This document shows positions 46,220 to 59,898 of a stretch of 64,000 nt of DNA, in pieces. Position numbers and translations under genes: made by a program. Source of the stretch: Opisthorchis felineus (lineage: Eukaryota; Platyhelminthes; Trematoda; Opisthorchiida; Opisthorchiidae); the NCBI GenBank assembly GCA_004794785.1, contig SJOL01006478.1, positions 55,764 to 119,763 on the forward strand, given 5' to 3'. The notes under the pieces are model-generated. The model was not told the origin of the DNA and ran no database searches. It was given only the letters and a program-made list of their open reading frames with translations. Numbering within the stretch: the first letter of the stretch is position 1; the number at the start of each line of letters is the position of its first letter.

Positions 46220-47257
46220 AAAAGTGGAGAATGCTTAGTGCACTAAGCTAACACCGGGACTGTCATTCAGTCACCTTCTTATTAATCTAATCACTCAGTT
46301 CATTTCTGTCTTTTAGGACTTTGTGTTGGTTTCAGATGCGTACAATATTTTTATCATGATTGTTTGAGTTTTTTATAGAAAAAATAGGTTAAAAGTTTTA
46401 CATTTTCGAGTGTGATTTCAGGTCCGCGTCCGATCTTAGCCTCCCTTGTTTTGCTTCTTTCATATTTGACAGAATATTCTAATGACCGTAAACATATATT
46501 GATTTGTGAGACATAATGTGCACGCACAATATAGAATGTTGAATTGAGAAGTCTATCGATCCATTATTTCCACAAGTAGTTGCTTAGCTGATTTTCTGTC
46601 ATAATCAACTCGAATCTGAATCGCGGAGATGTCAAAAGAATTAACTGACTTATGTGTTTGTAGTCTTTTCGTTGTGTGACACATACTATGCACACTTTGC
46701 AATTTTTCTTTGAACTAATAAGTTAAATCAAATTAGTGAGTTAAAGGCAACGATCGTAACCGGGTTGCAGCCAAACAGAATGGTAGACATCACGCTGAAA
46801 TCAACATCCATCTACATACTACTAATATATTACAACTACAGGCGTCATGTTTTTTTAACGGAAGGATTGCCAGTTGTTGTCTTTCACGTATCCTCGGCCA
46901 ATGTGTGTACAATAATATTGGAGTTTTCCACTTTATTGAACGGTAAGCAAATACTTGTGCAATTTCATTGAGGAGTGTGGCAGCAGAGGCAAATTTATCA
47001 ACTTTGTCGAAATTCCTAGTGTAGAATGCTTGTCAAGCTTTGCGTGAAAAAAGCTGCGTTATGGAGCCGGCTTGAATGCAAGCAGAATATTCTTGAATAC
47101 GTTTGAAGTTCACTCTATAGTTTGGACATCACTATAGTCTGTTTAGCCAGTTATTAAGTTCGAAAAGCTTTTTAACCACAAGACCGAAAGGTCCAGTTTG
47201 TTGTATTGAAATATGCTAACATATATAGCAAATGCCTATCTGTAACACTCTTTGAGT
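46220..47257. other. No recognised gene
   Basis: AT-rich, short frames only. Nothing recognised. Confidence 0.5.
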
Positions 47258-47415
47258 TCCCAGCTGCTATGCGATCCGAAGGACGCGCGGGCGCTGATAA
47301 AGTGCAAGGCGCTCAAGCCTATACAGGAGCAGTCGAGATGCCGAGGTTGGGTTCGGACCACGGACCTTTCGGTCAGTAATTCCGCATCTTGAGCACTGGA
47401 CTATCTCAAATTCAA
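47258..47415 (-). repeat. SINE family B, minus copy
   Basis: Reverse-strand order matches the other copies: GAGATAGTCCAGTGCTCAAG head, box B region within GGTCCGAACCCAACCTCGG, then CGACTGCTCCTGTATAGGC and a diverged tail (GCGCCCGCGCGTCC) replacing the usual TCAGCCCTCGTGCTT. Confidence 0.55.
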
Positions 47416-48212
47416 CACATGCTGAAGGAAAACTCCTTATTATATTGACAGCTCTTGCGTTTCTACTCTTTTTTGGCTTAAACAGAAAAATGTCAAAATC
47501 TCATCTCAAGTAGTTTCCGGGTGAAAATAAAATTTCCCAATCATAGAGCTGTTTAGTAGAGACTGCGTGTTGCTCGCTTTGTTACGAACTGGGCAACAGA
47601 CAGACCACAGAATAATATCAAAATGGGGTTGAAATCGATAATACCGAGGGCTTCGAAACTGTCACTATTTGCTAATGAATACAAAAGTAATCATGTAAAA
47701 TACCATAATGTTTTCTATGGCGACAATAGCGTGATAATATTTTATCATCCTTTCCGAATTCTTAACTGAATCTATGAGTACATCCTTTGAAAGAACGAGT
47801 CCATCATTTAGTACGGCACGACCTGGAATTTTCGAGTTTTTCATAAGGCCGGAAAATTTGGAACCGAAGACATGTTGACCCCCAACCAGTGGTGTTCCTT
47901 GGGCTTTGTAAAGCCAAAGTCAACGGATCGCACTTTGACATCACTGCTTCGTGGTCCATCGAAAAATGGGCTGAGAGTCCGGTTAAGCTCAGTACTACAA
48001 GTGACTTTAAATGGGTTGAGAAATGATAGTCTCAATGAGAAAACATAACGCTTGACATGCACCTGTTTCACAGCCATAAATGCAGGCTTGGTGCACTGTG
48101 TCACAATACTCCAAATCAAGGTGAGACGTTTTCTATTGTTTTCTGTTGTGTTCGCTGCGAACACCTATTCCTTGTTAGGGGTGAGAGAGCCAATCACACT
48201 ACTGTTCAGTTA

Positions 48213-48400
48213 CTCGTGGCTGAATGGTTCACCGTTCAACCACTGGCTGAAAGGTCACGGGTTCAAGACTCCCTAATAGAGTTTTGTAAGATGCTCACTG
48301 CTGTTAATTCCCACTAAGAATGGAACACTTCTATGATGCTTCTGGGCTTTTCAGCACACAATGGCTTCGCTGAAAGGATAAAATCCCATCTGAAAATATT
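48213..48400 (+). repeat. SINE family C, plus copy
   Basis: CGTGGCTGAATGGTTCACCG, AAAGGTCACGGGTTCAAGAC (box B GGGTTCAAGACTC), GCTCACTGCTGTTAATTCCC, CTATGATGCTTCTGGGCTTT and GGATAAAATCCCATCTGAAA follow the family order closely. The short overlapping open frames here are incidental. Confidence 0.6.
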
Positions 48401-51400
48401 TCTTGCTATGTTTGACAAAAGTACTCAGAGACCCCGCGTCCAAACTGAGCGGACGTGAATGAATGTCTATGCGTGTGGTGAAGCAGTAGGATTTTAAAAC
48501 CATTTATTCTTCAAGTCCGACCCGCGAAACGTAACAACCGAGGCAAACAAGAATAGGCGTTACCTCCGATTTTTTCCTATTTGCCCAAGATGGTGATTAG
48601 CCAAATCCCTAAGTCAACTGGGTAGTTGCTGCTGGTCGGCTCTATGCAAGTTTTTCTAATGACCGAGTATTTGCTCGAAGTGACCATTTAAGTAAACAGA
48701 CAAACTTGGGTGAAGTCCCATGATCATCCCGAGGTAGGTCCGCCGTAAGTCCCTTCCCCATCCACTTTCGTTCCTTCCTTTACATTAAGGCCTTCAAATA
48801 AATCGTGGCTGTACGACAGCGAAGCATCGGCGTTGAGCATTGATGTTATTGCTGTCAATGATGCTGATGATGGGTCCCCGCAGTCAGTCTCTTAAAGAAA
48901 AAAATTCGATATATGTGAAGAATACTTAGGACGAATGATCGGAAGTAATCTTCAGATACTGGTGTCCTTAGGGAAGAACCGTCGTAAAACATATGTAAAT
49001 TGCATCATCTGAAAAACTATAACGGATTTATGTAGATAGCTCCAATAGCAGCACTGCCCTTCTCTAGACAACGACAATCAGTGAAGGTCAATGTTTACCT
49101 TCCTGGCAAGAGCAAGTTTAATGGTCTTCTCAAAGCAAAATCGACTTCAGTCAACTCTCTAATCCAACCAAAGTGTGACACGTTTACCCAAATGTGGTAG
49201 GCCTCTACCTTTTAGAAGTCATGCTCAACTAAAACAAAATTAATACTTTCACAACTAGCCTTCATGGTTATCATTACTACATGAGTAAGCGTGCAGTATG
49301 CCTGCTTTATAGCTTTATGACCCTGTTTATAAGGTTGCCGTCTCACGTGCAATAGCACGGATGAGTCATGATTTCGTTGCACAACAGTTTGAGTTTGCCA
49401 ATTTCAAGCCTACAGTTTATCTTCATCCTGTGTACCTAAACGTCACTGTTTGAAGGACAAACTCGACGTTTGATGAAAACACTGTTAAAAGCATTTCCCG
49501 ACCTCTACTATTGAAAAAGGTGAAAACGTATACTGTAGGTCCCTTTGCAGGCTTTGACCCAAAGGAGATTCTCCATTGCCTATCCAGTCTGCATTTATGA
49601 GGAGATGGTTCCCTGACGGAGTTGATCTGGTTGGATTTTGCCAGAGACAAGTGCTTCCTCACCATTTCATTTTTTAAGGGGATGTTATATTTCAAAAATC
49701 ATGGTGAATTGTCCCGACTGTAGTATATCACTTTACAGAGACACCCGGCTTATTAGTTTCGACAGAGTGGCTCCCAAGAGGATCACCTGCAACCATGAGA
49801 AGTGAGGCCTTTCCCCGTGCAAGCCATTGCCCATGGGAATACTGTATATATGTGACAGTGTGTGTGGAATAAAATGTGAAACTATGTAAATATGCTTGAT
49901 GAGTGTGTAGATTGAAAAACATGGCTTGGCGCACAAGCATTTCATCAGTCTGCAGTTTTACAGTTTATGTAGCAGGCCCTATCCCATTACGTATTCTCGT
50001 CTTGGCACGGTACCACATCTGTCGCATTATAATACTGCACCTCATTTCTGGGGTCCGCCTATTAGCAAACCAGATACTGAAAACAGGATTCCAATGAACG
50101 AAAACAGTTTCTTAGACAGGATGCTGAGCAACTGATCAACTGTAGATAAGTTGGTTTCAGGTTATTTTGTTCCCTACGGTGTTAAGCGTTTTGGTCTGAT
50201 ATTAGACTGTCAAAATTCCTTCGGGCAAACAAGCCGGACATCTATTCATCTCTGGTTCACCTTCGGTATATTTGGGTTTCCTGTCAACTCATCCAAATAC
50301 TTTTGTCAACAGATCTTGCGGAAGTGAAGGATGTCTTAACATAAACAATGTGCAGACTGTTAAACTTGAAAAGCTCATCACCCCATGGAGCTACCGATAC
50401 TTTTCGGCCAATGTTTGCGTGCTTTCCGTGAAATTTTCCATCCCAACACTTTTGAATTGTTGGGATGAAGTGAATCGAAGTGAGATATTATATTATGTAT
50501 GCCGTAGCCATAGATTTGTACCCTAATTTCAGGCAATTATCAGTGAAACATCTAGTTAATTATCCGATGGTAGCTTTGAACCACGTGACATTTTTCATCG
50601 TATGAAAACATTTGTTGGACTGCATCCACGGCAGGAGCATCTTTTACATGTTTCTTTTGGCAAAAAATACAGCCAAAATGTGATCACTCTTGAACAACAG
50701 TCCACCGCACGTCTTCTTCTTGGTAGTAAACATTGAATATTTGTAATGCGATTGCTATATTCGATACCGCAACATCACTGGCAACAGATTGGCACGCTTC
50801 GAGTATAGCTTTGCACGTAACATTAATCCTATGTAGAGAGTCAGCCAAAATATAAACTCTGTGCTGAAAATTTGACCACTGGGATGCAACAAGTATTAGT
50901 CCTGTTGCGATGAAAGCTTTGCAGGAATACCAAAGAATGGTGCGTCTCATCTATTCATTTTGACAAACCCAATTTCACTGTAAAAGGACTGACACACCTA
51001 GAGCGAATGTTGGTTTTTTTAATTATCGTGCACCATATACTGTAGGGCAGTTTTATGACAGCATCCGATGAGAAGGGGTATTCAGTGCAGTGATCACACA
51101 GGAATTCGGCTCTTTGAAATCACCGGGGAGTTAGTTTAGGCCGGATCTTTTCAGCGTGACTAGTTTAAGAAATCCTGTAGCTCCTCAAGCAATGCTTAGA
51201 GTGTTTTAACGTACGAAAGTTGACGCGGCTAATTAGAAATAGGTAGATCATCGAGGAAAAATTAATTTCAATAAGATTGATCTGGTGGCGACTAAGAGAA
51301 TATCAGGCCCACTCTCATGTAAACTTTTGGAACCTGGATCACATTTGTAGGTTGACCCGATGACAGGTGAATACGTTTTAGAATCTTTACCTTTAAATAC

Positions 51401-52699
51401 CACTTGTCAATCACTCCCTGATTATGTCAAACCAGATGGTTCCTCTAGCCTAGTGTATTTGCGACCAAACAGACACTGGTTGGTTCTCACCATTTTATGA
51501 AACCTATCGTTTGATTTGAAAGCCTTCTGACTGATCGGTTAATGAATTCGAGTGATTATATTTTTTTGCCTAAAATCTGTCTAAACGCATGCTATTCTTC
51601 TCGATTATTCCTTTCGTTATTCGGAATTCAGAACAGAGGCAGTCAAGATGATGTCCCCAAATGTTTGGAGTCTGTTAAGTGTGATTTGCAATATTAGTCG
51701 TAACTTACAACCTTTGCTGAAACAGTAATTGCCCTAGTAAATACTAATGGTGGTTAGAGCCACGCACAAAACACATTCTGCGGAATTTCAGCCAATTGTT
51801 CGGGTAGCGGTATTTAACTTGAAGGTGAGTTTAACTCCCAACATATTAACAACTTGGTTTACAAGAATGAACTAAGGTTGGTGTAGATTAGATCTATTAG
51901 ACGAAGCTGAAGAAGGACGAATCAGCAGGGAATGTACCGTTCAGGATGTTCATCAAACTTATAAGTTGCATTGGAACAACACATTGGTTTTTCGAAGCCA
52001 CAATCGATAAAGCTCCTGATATCTAATCACTTTCGTTCAGGATGAAACCATGCATTGTTCCATGGGTCTGCTTCGGGATATCAAGCGGATAATAAACCAT
52101 CAGCATAGGGATTATTGAAAGCCCACAAGTTCAATATGTTGATCTGGGAGTAATGGCGTTTAGTTTCCTGTCAAAATATTCGACGTAATTTCAGGATTTA
52201 TAACAGAATACCAAGACCTGCGTGTCTGAGTTGGCAAAAAGCAGCCCGTCATTTCCAGAGTTAGGGTGAATGGCTAGTTAGATAGCTAGGTAGGTAGCCA
52301 GCAAAATGCATGAAAATAATTTACCATAGGTGCCTGTTTTCATTGAGGCCTTATTACTGATACACTACACGAGACTGTGAGGTAAACAGTGAGGGTTTTC
52401 ATCTTAATGACGTGATAGACATCTGGATGACAAAATAAATCTATATGTACTATATAATTTTTGAATATGAGGAGCCTGACGAACCGATATCGCTCCGACA
52501 ACCTTCGACGGTGTGTCAGCCTGCCATGTATGAATAAAAACGAGTTCTCCCCCTTTTGTGCAATATTTAGCGGTGGGCTTTTGGAGGTAGTTGTCCTCAT
52601 ACTGTGTCTCCCACTCTGAATATGACCCGTGTTTTACGGCCGAACGAGCCTATACTGAAAATCATGGGTTATTAACCGTTGGGTAATCTGCAGAACGCT
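48401..52699. other. Intergenic; only the weak small frame at 50687
   Basis: AT-rich sequence. A 90-codon minus frame at 49423-49695 and plus frames at 49903-50135 are unrecognised. No repeat family was recognised. Confidence 0.45.
50687..50950 (-). CDS. Candidate small open frame with N-terminal hydrophobic segment
   Basis: An 87-codon frame starting at a true ATG reads MRRTILWYSCKAFIATGLIL (basic start then hydrophobic, signal-like), then SLHRINVTCKAILEACQSVA and ends EEDVRWTVVQE before TGA. Composition is protein-like and there is one potential N-glycosylation site (NVT). An alternative reading is a terminal exon beginning after TTTTCAG inside it. No family is recognised and there is no supporting neighbour, so chance remains likely. 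Confidence 0.2.
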
Positions 52700-52978
52700 A
52701 TTTACATATAGCTGGTTACTAATCTTCAAATCAAGTTGATGTACGCTGAAGAGTCACCTAAACTGGCATGTGCTTCTCGTTTATGATTGTCTCCTATTAA
52801 CGTCAACTTCATTTGTAATTAGATGCATTTTGCCATTTGAGTAAAATATGACAATCAAGTGGAACATGACGTTGGTGTAAACTCGGGAATTACGCCTTTT
52901 TGGTAAGCATCAAAAAGGGGAACCTGGTTGTGGACTTTCGTAATTGTTTTGTACAACTTCATAAGCAGTGTTTTGTGA
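52700..52978. repeat. Family A foldback copy: minus arm then plus arm
   Basis: A minus-oriented inner arm (about 52700-52785: AGAGTCACCTAAACTGGCAT then TTCTCGTTT) is followed by a plus-oriented arm (about 52830-52978: CAAGTGGAACATGACGTTGG, AACTCGGGAATTACGCC, AAAGGGGAACCTGGTTGTGG, CTTCATAAGCAGTG). The two arms are inverted relative to each other, giving a potential long hairpin. Both are diverged from the better copies. Confidence 0.5.
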
Positions 52979-53735
52979 TACGAAGAAAAGCGCCTATCCC
53001 TTTTGTGCTATTTCAGAAAGGGGTATGAGAGAGATTTCGCAACTTTCAGGCAAACTAGGTCCTCAATATGGTGCCCCCTTTCTCTCGAGCAATTTCCGTA
53101 GCTTATATTCTGCTTTGAAGTATCTACATTTAGAATACTTGAGAATGCTTGAGACTCGTGTGCTGTATAAGAAAACAGAACAGTGGCACATACTAGTTGC
53201 TGTGTGTAACCACCAAGCCCAAGCAGATCGAATTCTCCTCGGCAAAGTGCTCTAGGATGCTCGTTCAAGAAGCAAGCCAACGTGGATAATGCCGAATTTT
53301 CTGGTCTCCCTCGAGAACGTTCGCTAACCCTTTAGGGTAGTAAACACATGCTAGTGCTTATATAGTAACAAAACGTAGACAGCTCATTTGGGGGAAATGT
53401 ATGCCCATTTTTTAACATGAGAACAACGCAGTGTTAATTTCTAATAGCCACTCATGCAAACGCTTTTTGAACTAAGTGAGCGAGTCGCAAAAAGACCTGA
53501 AACTTAGTCAAACCCGACGCAAGATTTCTAAATGACTACAATATGTTGTGTGAAATGCTTATTCTGATGTAATGTTTTGTTACGCATCGATTCTACTTTA
53601 ATTGGAAATAATGAGAAGAACCTGCCTTTATACAAAGAAGAAACTGATTTGCAGCGGGGAACGTGCATCAGCCATGTGTATCTTACGAATCTCCAAAGGA
53701 ACTCAGGCACGCCAAATACGAGTTAAACATATTGC
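52979..53735. other. No recognised gene
   Basis: Frames of about 90 codons overlap on both strands at 52968-53280 without a recognisable domain. Nothing else seen. Confidence 0.45.
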
Positions 53736-53935
53736 TGACCAGCCACTCATAGCCAAATGGTGTGGTTTTCGACTACTAGCCAGGTGATTGGCTGTTCGAA
53801 TTCTCCTGCTGGGGTCTTCAGATGCATATTGCTGAGGATTCCTAGTGGGGATGAAACAAGTTTAAAGTCTCCTCGGATTTTCGGCATGCAAGGGCCTTAC
53901 GGGCATTATGAAACCCTGACCAAAATTTCCCCACA
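53736..53935 (+). repeat. SINE family C, diverged plus copy
   Basis: A head with GATTGGCTGTTCGAATTCTC (box B-like), then CATATTGCTGAGGATTCCTA, GTGGGGATGAAACAAGTTTA and a tail with GAAACCCTGACCAAAATTTC occur in the family C order. It is more diverged than the other three copies, and box A is poor. Confidence 0.4.
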
Positions 53936-56900
53936 TCTCCTCAAACCAACAACTGATTAGTATAAGTAAAGAGGGAAAGGGAGAGTAGAAAGAATATTTT
54001 CTTCGTGAGCAAGAGGTTTAAAATCAGTTTGCTCTCAACAAGAGCCGGATTTTGGCTGTTTTCTCTTGTTTATCCTGAGCAGATTGGCGTCACGTTTGAT
54101 TTTCATCACTTTTTGCGCTTGCGTTATATTATTCTTTAACGCGACTGTCTTCTTCAAGAGAAGTGGTTTAATGGACCGGCGAAATTAACTGCTCTGCGTG
54201 GACGTCTATATTGAAAAGGATTAGCAGTTGAAGTGCGCTTTAAGAGACCGACCAAACGTTCCTTTTTAATAAGTGATTTGTCCTCTGTATTGTCTCATTA
54301 GAGTGGAAGAAGTGTAATTTCTTTTGCCCGTTAGCAATTCGTGTTGCGTATCGCATGTTGACCTTCCACTTGAGCAGTTAGTTTAATAAGTTTTATTTGC
54401 TTAGTCGTGGGTGGTTGCGGGAACTGTAGCAGTTGCGGTTACATCAATTCTAATTCAGCAGTCCTGGAAAGCAGCGCAGCACAGAAGGAAGACTATCCAA
54501 ACGAGAGTGAAATGAACGCAAATTTCCATGTCCCTCACTGAGCTGTTTGTCAGATGGTCCTCTAGTTCCAGGGAATTCCGACTGTTTGTGAACACCAAGA
54601 AAGATGTAGTGATATTTCCTTTGTGGGGAGAAGTTTCAAGAGGTCTAGAAATAGGTCTTCAAACTCGCAGATGGAATATGTTCTGAATTCCTAAATTGGT
54701 CTGAGTAGTTGAATGATATCAAAAAATGCCTGCACACAATGGGGTACTAAGAATTCACGGGTTGTTTCTTTAATCAGGCTGTGTAATTAGTGAACCGCTT
54801 CAATGTTCCGAAACGAGGGTATTAGAAAAGCCTTAAATATTCAGTGTTTTGTTTGAAGGTACAAAGGAGTTAAATTAGAGGACCCGTATCAGATGTGAAT
54901 GTTTCTAAAATTTGCGTAGGATTTTTATCTATTCTAGGTTTTTATTCCCATCTAAACTGAACAGTGTTTTTTAGCGGTTTGAACACCAAGCACCCTGAAC
55001 AGCCGAATATCACTGGCCCGCAAATTCTTGAAATCCAACATTGTTTTTCTCTGCATTTAGCATGTTGCCAGACAACAGCAGTAATACGAGTTAGCAGACG
55101 CCACGCTGTTTCTCCTCATCATATTGGTTTGTTCCTAGTTAGGATACAAAAACACTTGGCTAGGCGGCACACGGGTAAAGGGCCCAGTATCCTGGGCTCA
55201 CTTAAAATATGATATGAACCGTAAGCTGGATGTTTCTTCATGTGGTAAAATGGTGGCAGACATTCAGACGCATGTGAAGTAAAAGGCCACTGTTGCTACT
55301 ATCTCAGCATGGTCGTCCAACCCCAACTCCGCTTTGAAAACAGTGGTCATGTATTCATTTTTTGGAATTTAACAAAAGAAACTACGCAGTTTCAAAATGG
55401 GCTCCCTCCGGGACGCTGGGTCAAGCAGGTCAGTAACCGCGTCAAATTTACTTACTTATTCTGTACACTGCTGAGTCCTCTGTGAATTAGCCAGTGATGG
55501 AACGGGAAAGTGTACGTTTTTCCAATTACTCATGAGCAGTCTTACATCCAGCTCTGATCCCTGTGTTTATTCCGCATCCAGCTCGGATTGCTTGATTCAG
55601 AATAGTTACTGATTCTGTCTGTTCTAGAGCCACGCATTTTCGAAATACTTCCCTTATTGACGTCAGCTTTGTTTCCTACTGCCGTTAGATTGACGGACAT
55701 TTTGGCCTGTAATTTTTCCAACTTTCTCCGCCGAGTACGCTGTATTCCCAGTTCACTTACACCTTATCGTTAAGCTCATGCCTACCAAATTTCGTTTTAT
55801 AGCCATTGTTGCTCCGTCATTGATATAATGAATGAGTGGAATACATTCGCTACAGTGTGTTGTTGCTGACATGGAGATGAGAACCGAAACATTAGCGTTA
55901 CGAACCTTTCACAGATCCATTTACACAATCTAAAAACATTTGAAAGCTCTAGGTAGGTACTTAGTAAAAACAGTCACTTTTTATTGACTCAGATTGATTT
56001 CGTGATCGTGAAGTTTCCAGGGATTTTGTAAGGTAAACTTGTCCCTATTAAAAAACAGCCTGCAATTTTCGTGTGATTTTGTTTCTAAGATCATTGAGTT
56101 ATGGTCATTTTTCTGACAATTCTTGAGCTCTGGCTTCATGGTAAAGTGGTCTGGTCAGATTTGCTTGGCTGAACGCCAACAATCATGAGAGTGACACGTC
56201 AGCGTAAGCTGATCAATAGACTTTTGAGTCAGGTAAATCTGTACATGGGTTTGCATTCTCCATTTATTTTTAAAATCATGTTTGAAGTAGAAATCTGGCT
56301 CTGAAAAGTACCAAAGGTTTTTTTATACAAAGTTGTACTCATGGCATAACGTCGAATAACATATAAAGGGTAAAATATGGATTTTCTCCACAGTAGACAG
56401 TGGTGGACTATGCAGACGAAGTCACACTGATGCCGTTTATTGCAACAACCCACGTGGGTGAAGCAACTTGTCCCTAGGTGCAAGGTGGTTCTGCAGGGAA
56501 AGTTTTATTTTTACATATTCAAGCGCTCTAATCGGATCAGTACATTTAGGTCCGGTCTTCTAAATAGTGTAGGCAACAGGGATGATGTAGGAGAACTTAT
56601 TGACTTTTCTAAGTTAAAGGTTGTTTGGTGGACAGGTGACCATTACTTACCCAAGATTTCTCGCCATTACCACTGCTAAAATGTCCGCTGGTCTTCTCCG
56701 CCAGGAAGTTTACCATTGACTCTCCTATGACCATCTCACTGAATAAATTTCGTGTCCATAAAACCGTTCACTGAAAGATGTGTTTTCGTGAGGGACAGTA
56801 TTGTTCTCAATATTGCTTTCGAATTACAGCCAACATAGGCTTCCCGCAAAGGTGAGCCTTTCCGAGCTTGGTCTGTCAGCTAAATTACCTATGTTTTCTT

Positions 56901-57715
56901 AAGCCTACTCCAAACGGTATTTTAACCATAATTCGAGTTATTTTACCAAGCCAAGACTTTTCAACGTTTAGTATGGTTTGCCTTGATGTTCTGTCCATCC
57001 ATTTGAGTTTTTCGTGGGCCATTCCCTCAGTGAGGTTTTATTCCCCATGGTTGTAGAAAATCTGAGCGTGTTTTCGATAGACTACTTATGTTTTGTCAGA
57101 AAAACCCTACTTGCAATCATTCATCTTAATATAGACGTAATAATTCCACAAAATTTTAGAGTAAGAAAAATCAGAGATCTACGACGTACTCAGATTTTGG
57201 CTGGGGAATCAACTAGTTACATACTCATTTAACTCTGAAACTGAGTGTGTGTGTGTGTCGTATCTACTGGCTTTTGACGGCATCAGCAAGTAGAAATGCT
57301 AATCAACGTAACTTCGCAAATCCGTACGGATTGAAAAGCATCTTCTATCTCTCACAGCAGACTGTCACCGATGTCTCAAAGGCTGTAAGAAACACAAGCA
57401 AGCATATTCCGTTTGTAGTCTTACGTCACATTTTAAGTGGATACACTCTTTGTTACGCACGAAGTTTCACATTTTATATGTTCGCTTGTGTAACCTAACA
57501 GCCGGCACCCAAAAATCTATATTATTTCTAACAGATTCTGGTTTGGAAGTACTTGAACCATTCATGGGTTTGGCAGCCGTGCAATGCTATTACAGATGAG
57601 ATGTATTAAAACTACCCCTCAAATCACCATGTTATTGTACAATCAGAATACGGCAAGAAACGAAAGCAGATTTTTATTTATTAATCAAAAGAGGGAGGAA
57701 TAAATTTTAGGACAA
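53936..57715. other. No recognised gene or repeat
   Basis: Nearly 3.8 kb of AT-rich sequence with only short frames (all under 90 codons) and a short GT run near 57244-57257. Confidence 0.5.
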
Positions 57716-58123
57716 ATGCACTTATTTGCATGCCAGTTTAGTTTTCACGAGGGACTCACCTGGATTCCAGCTAAAACTCTTTCAGCTGAATCTCTTCTTC
57801 AAACGACTAGTGTGTTAGGTCTACGCAAAACACCGCGGTATCTCGAATGTCCTATTAACTGTAACACTCAGCGGCCTGGTGCTGCGTATTCAGCTGAAGG
57901 ACGTCCTAAAGGAGAGATTCAGCTGGGATTCAGATGGGTCAATTGCGAAAACCAAATGGACGTGCAAATGAGTGGATTTGTTGTAGTTCGTGTAATGAAT
58001 TCAGGTAGAACATGAGGTTGATGGAGGCTCGGGAAGTAAGCCTACCCGATGGGCCCCAGGAAGGGCGAAACCGGTCTTGGGCTGTCGAGGATGTTTCAGC
58101 AACCTTATGGGTAGTGTGCTACG
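57716..58123. repeat. Family A foldback copy: best-preserved inverted pair
   Basis: The left arm (57716-57800, minus) has CACTTATTTGCATGCCAGTT and GGGACTCACCTGGATTCCAG. The right arm (57896-58123, plus) has GAGATTCAGCTGGGATTCAG, GTGCAAATGAGTGGATTTGT, GTAGAACATGAGGTTGATGG, GGAAGGGCGAAACCGGTCTT and the end CTTATGGGTAGTGTGCTACG. The left arm is the reverse complement of the inner half of the right arm, separated by about 95 bp. The open frame across it (99 codons) is taken to be incidental. Confidence 0.65.
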
Positions 58124-59898
58124 CTTATATTCTGGGACACTTCAAAGACTCACCAACCGAATAGCTGTTTTTTGGGTGTGGATAGCAAACAACACATTAT
58201 ATCAACCCAGTTAATTTTCAGCAGAGACAACTCCTGGATCCATGAACACCAAACCCATTGAAAGTGCATGGGAACTAACTTGTACCTGTTACCACTTTTA
58301 CGAAGAAGAAACGTCAGTCAGCCGAATCAATGTGTTAATCGAGATTTAGAAAGTGCCATTCGTAAGGCAAAATATAGCCACATAAACCACAAAATGGGGT
58401 AGAACCAGTTTTATTCTGGACTGAATCGGGCATGCAGGGTTCTCTTCCGCCGACTGTTTTCAGCTGCACAACTGAACTTAAACAAAACCTCCATCCTGTT
58501 TTCCTTTCCCAACTGTGAATCGTTATGTGAGACTTTGGTTGAATTAAACCGGGAGGTATTCTGAACTATGTTACAGACTGCTTCGTTTTCGAACACATGT
58601 GACAAATTTATGATAAAACTGAGTAGCAGTTTTGAATAAGTAGTCTGCTTCATCCTTTTGAGTCATGTAGCTTACTGGAAGTTTAGTCACAACTTCTATG
58701 TTTGAAATAAGGTTGACGAAATTTGTTCGTTTCTGTGTAGTCGTCCATTACATGAAATTACATTAAATTTCAATTTAAGCTTCCAAAAGTTGCCCAAAAA
58801 ATTTACCTTTTAAACTTGACTACAAATTATCAACTCGTGTTAACAACATTTACTTTAGGCAATAGTCTGGCAGTCATAAGGAAGGACGACCCACCTAAAC
58901 GGATTATCGTCAACATATATACAGCGCTATTCACGTAAGGGTTCAATGACTACCTGGGAGTTTTCATGTTGGATGAACTTCAAGTGAATCTCGGGGCCAA
59001 CTTTTGTACTGCAAGCTGCCTATACGTGTCTTAGAATGCTGTGAGTTGCAGTCAAAGGATGGCCGTGGGTATGCCTCACCTACATTTCCTGCTGGGTTCG
59101 AAGACAGAGATCCTTGTCTAGTGACTGTATTCTAAAGTAAAAAGATCAACCAGGCACTAATCACACTCAAGAAACCACTTAGCTGAGTGTTTTGAAGCAG
59201 AAGAGAAACCAGACTGTTTTCAAGTTTGAATTCTAGGTTTGATTTGTTTTAAAGGTTTAAAGGTAGCCAAACGTGCAAGTCTATCAGACTGATCAGGAAA
59301 GAGAAAATGAAATGGCAAAAGCATGTGACAGAAAACAATCCCGAATTTCTTGTATCACCTGAAAGAAAGAGAGACTGGTCGTAGGAATGCCCTCGCAATA
59401 TCCGCCGTGCTAGTAGCAGAGTGTCCTAATTACGTTGTCCCGGTCCACCAACAGGACCTATCCTCGAAATATTCAACTCTTCCGAAAATTCTCTGGTGGA
59501 ATGATTTATTGACTTGCTAAAACTTCTCAGAAGAATCGGTTCTTTTTATAACCTGCAGAATAACTTCAGTTTTGTCGAACCAGTCAAGGAACTGAAACTG
59601 ACGTTTAAAAATATTTGTTGACTTCGTCTCATTTATTGTGAATGCACCGCTCAAAGGACCGAGTGATTCGGTTTACGGGTTATTTGCCTGCTGAAAGAGG
59701 ATCATTTGCCTGGGATGGACTACCAATTCTTGATCGAAACTTGGACAACAGTTAGCCTCTTGGAGTTCCTGCGTTTTGACTAGGGTAGCTGTATCTCCAC
59801 GGCCTCTTTGTTTTTTGCTTCCACGAGATTTCATAATCTGGAGCAATTATTCTGTCTGTGCTTTGCTCGAAGCGGAGGCCTTTTTAAACATCGCCACT
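58124..59898. other. No recognised gene
   Basis: AT-rich sequence upstream of the candidate start at 59899. No convincing TATA box was identified for it. Confidence 0.45.

Noticed and set aside
47841..48317. Overlapping plus and minus frames (107, 74 and 86 codons)
   Set aside because: No recognisable domain; the plus frames run into the SINE C copy at 48213.
57716..58015. 99-codon plus frame
   Set aside because: It lies entirely inside the family A foldback repeat.
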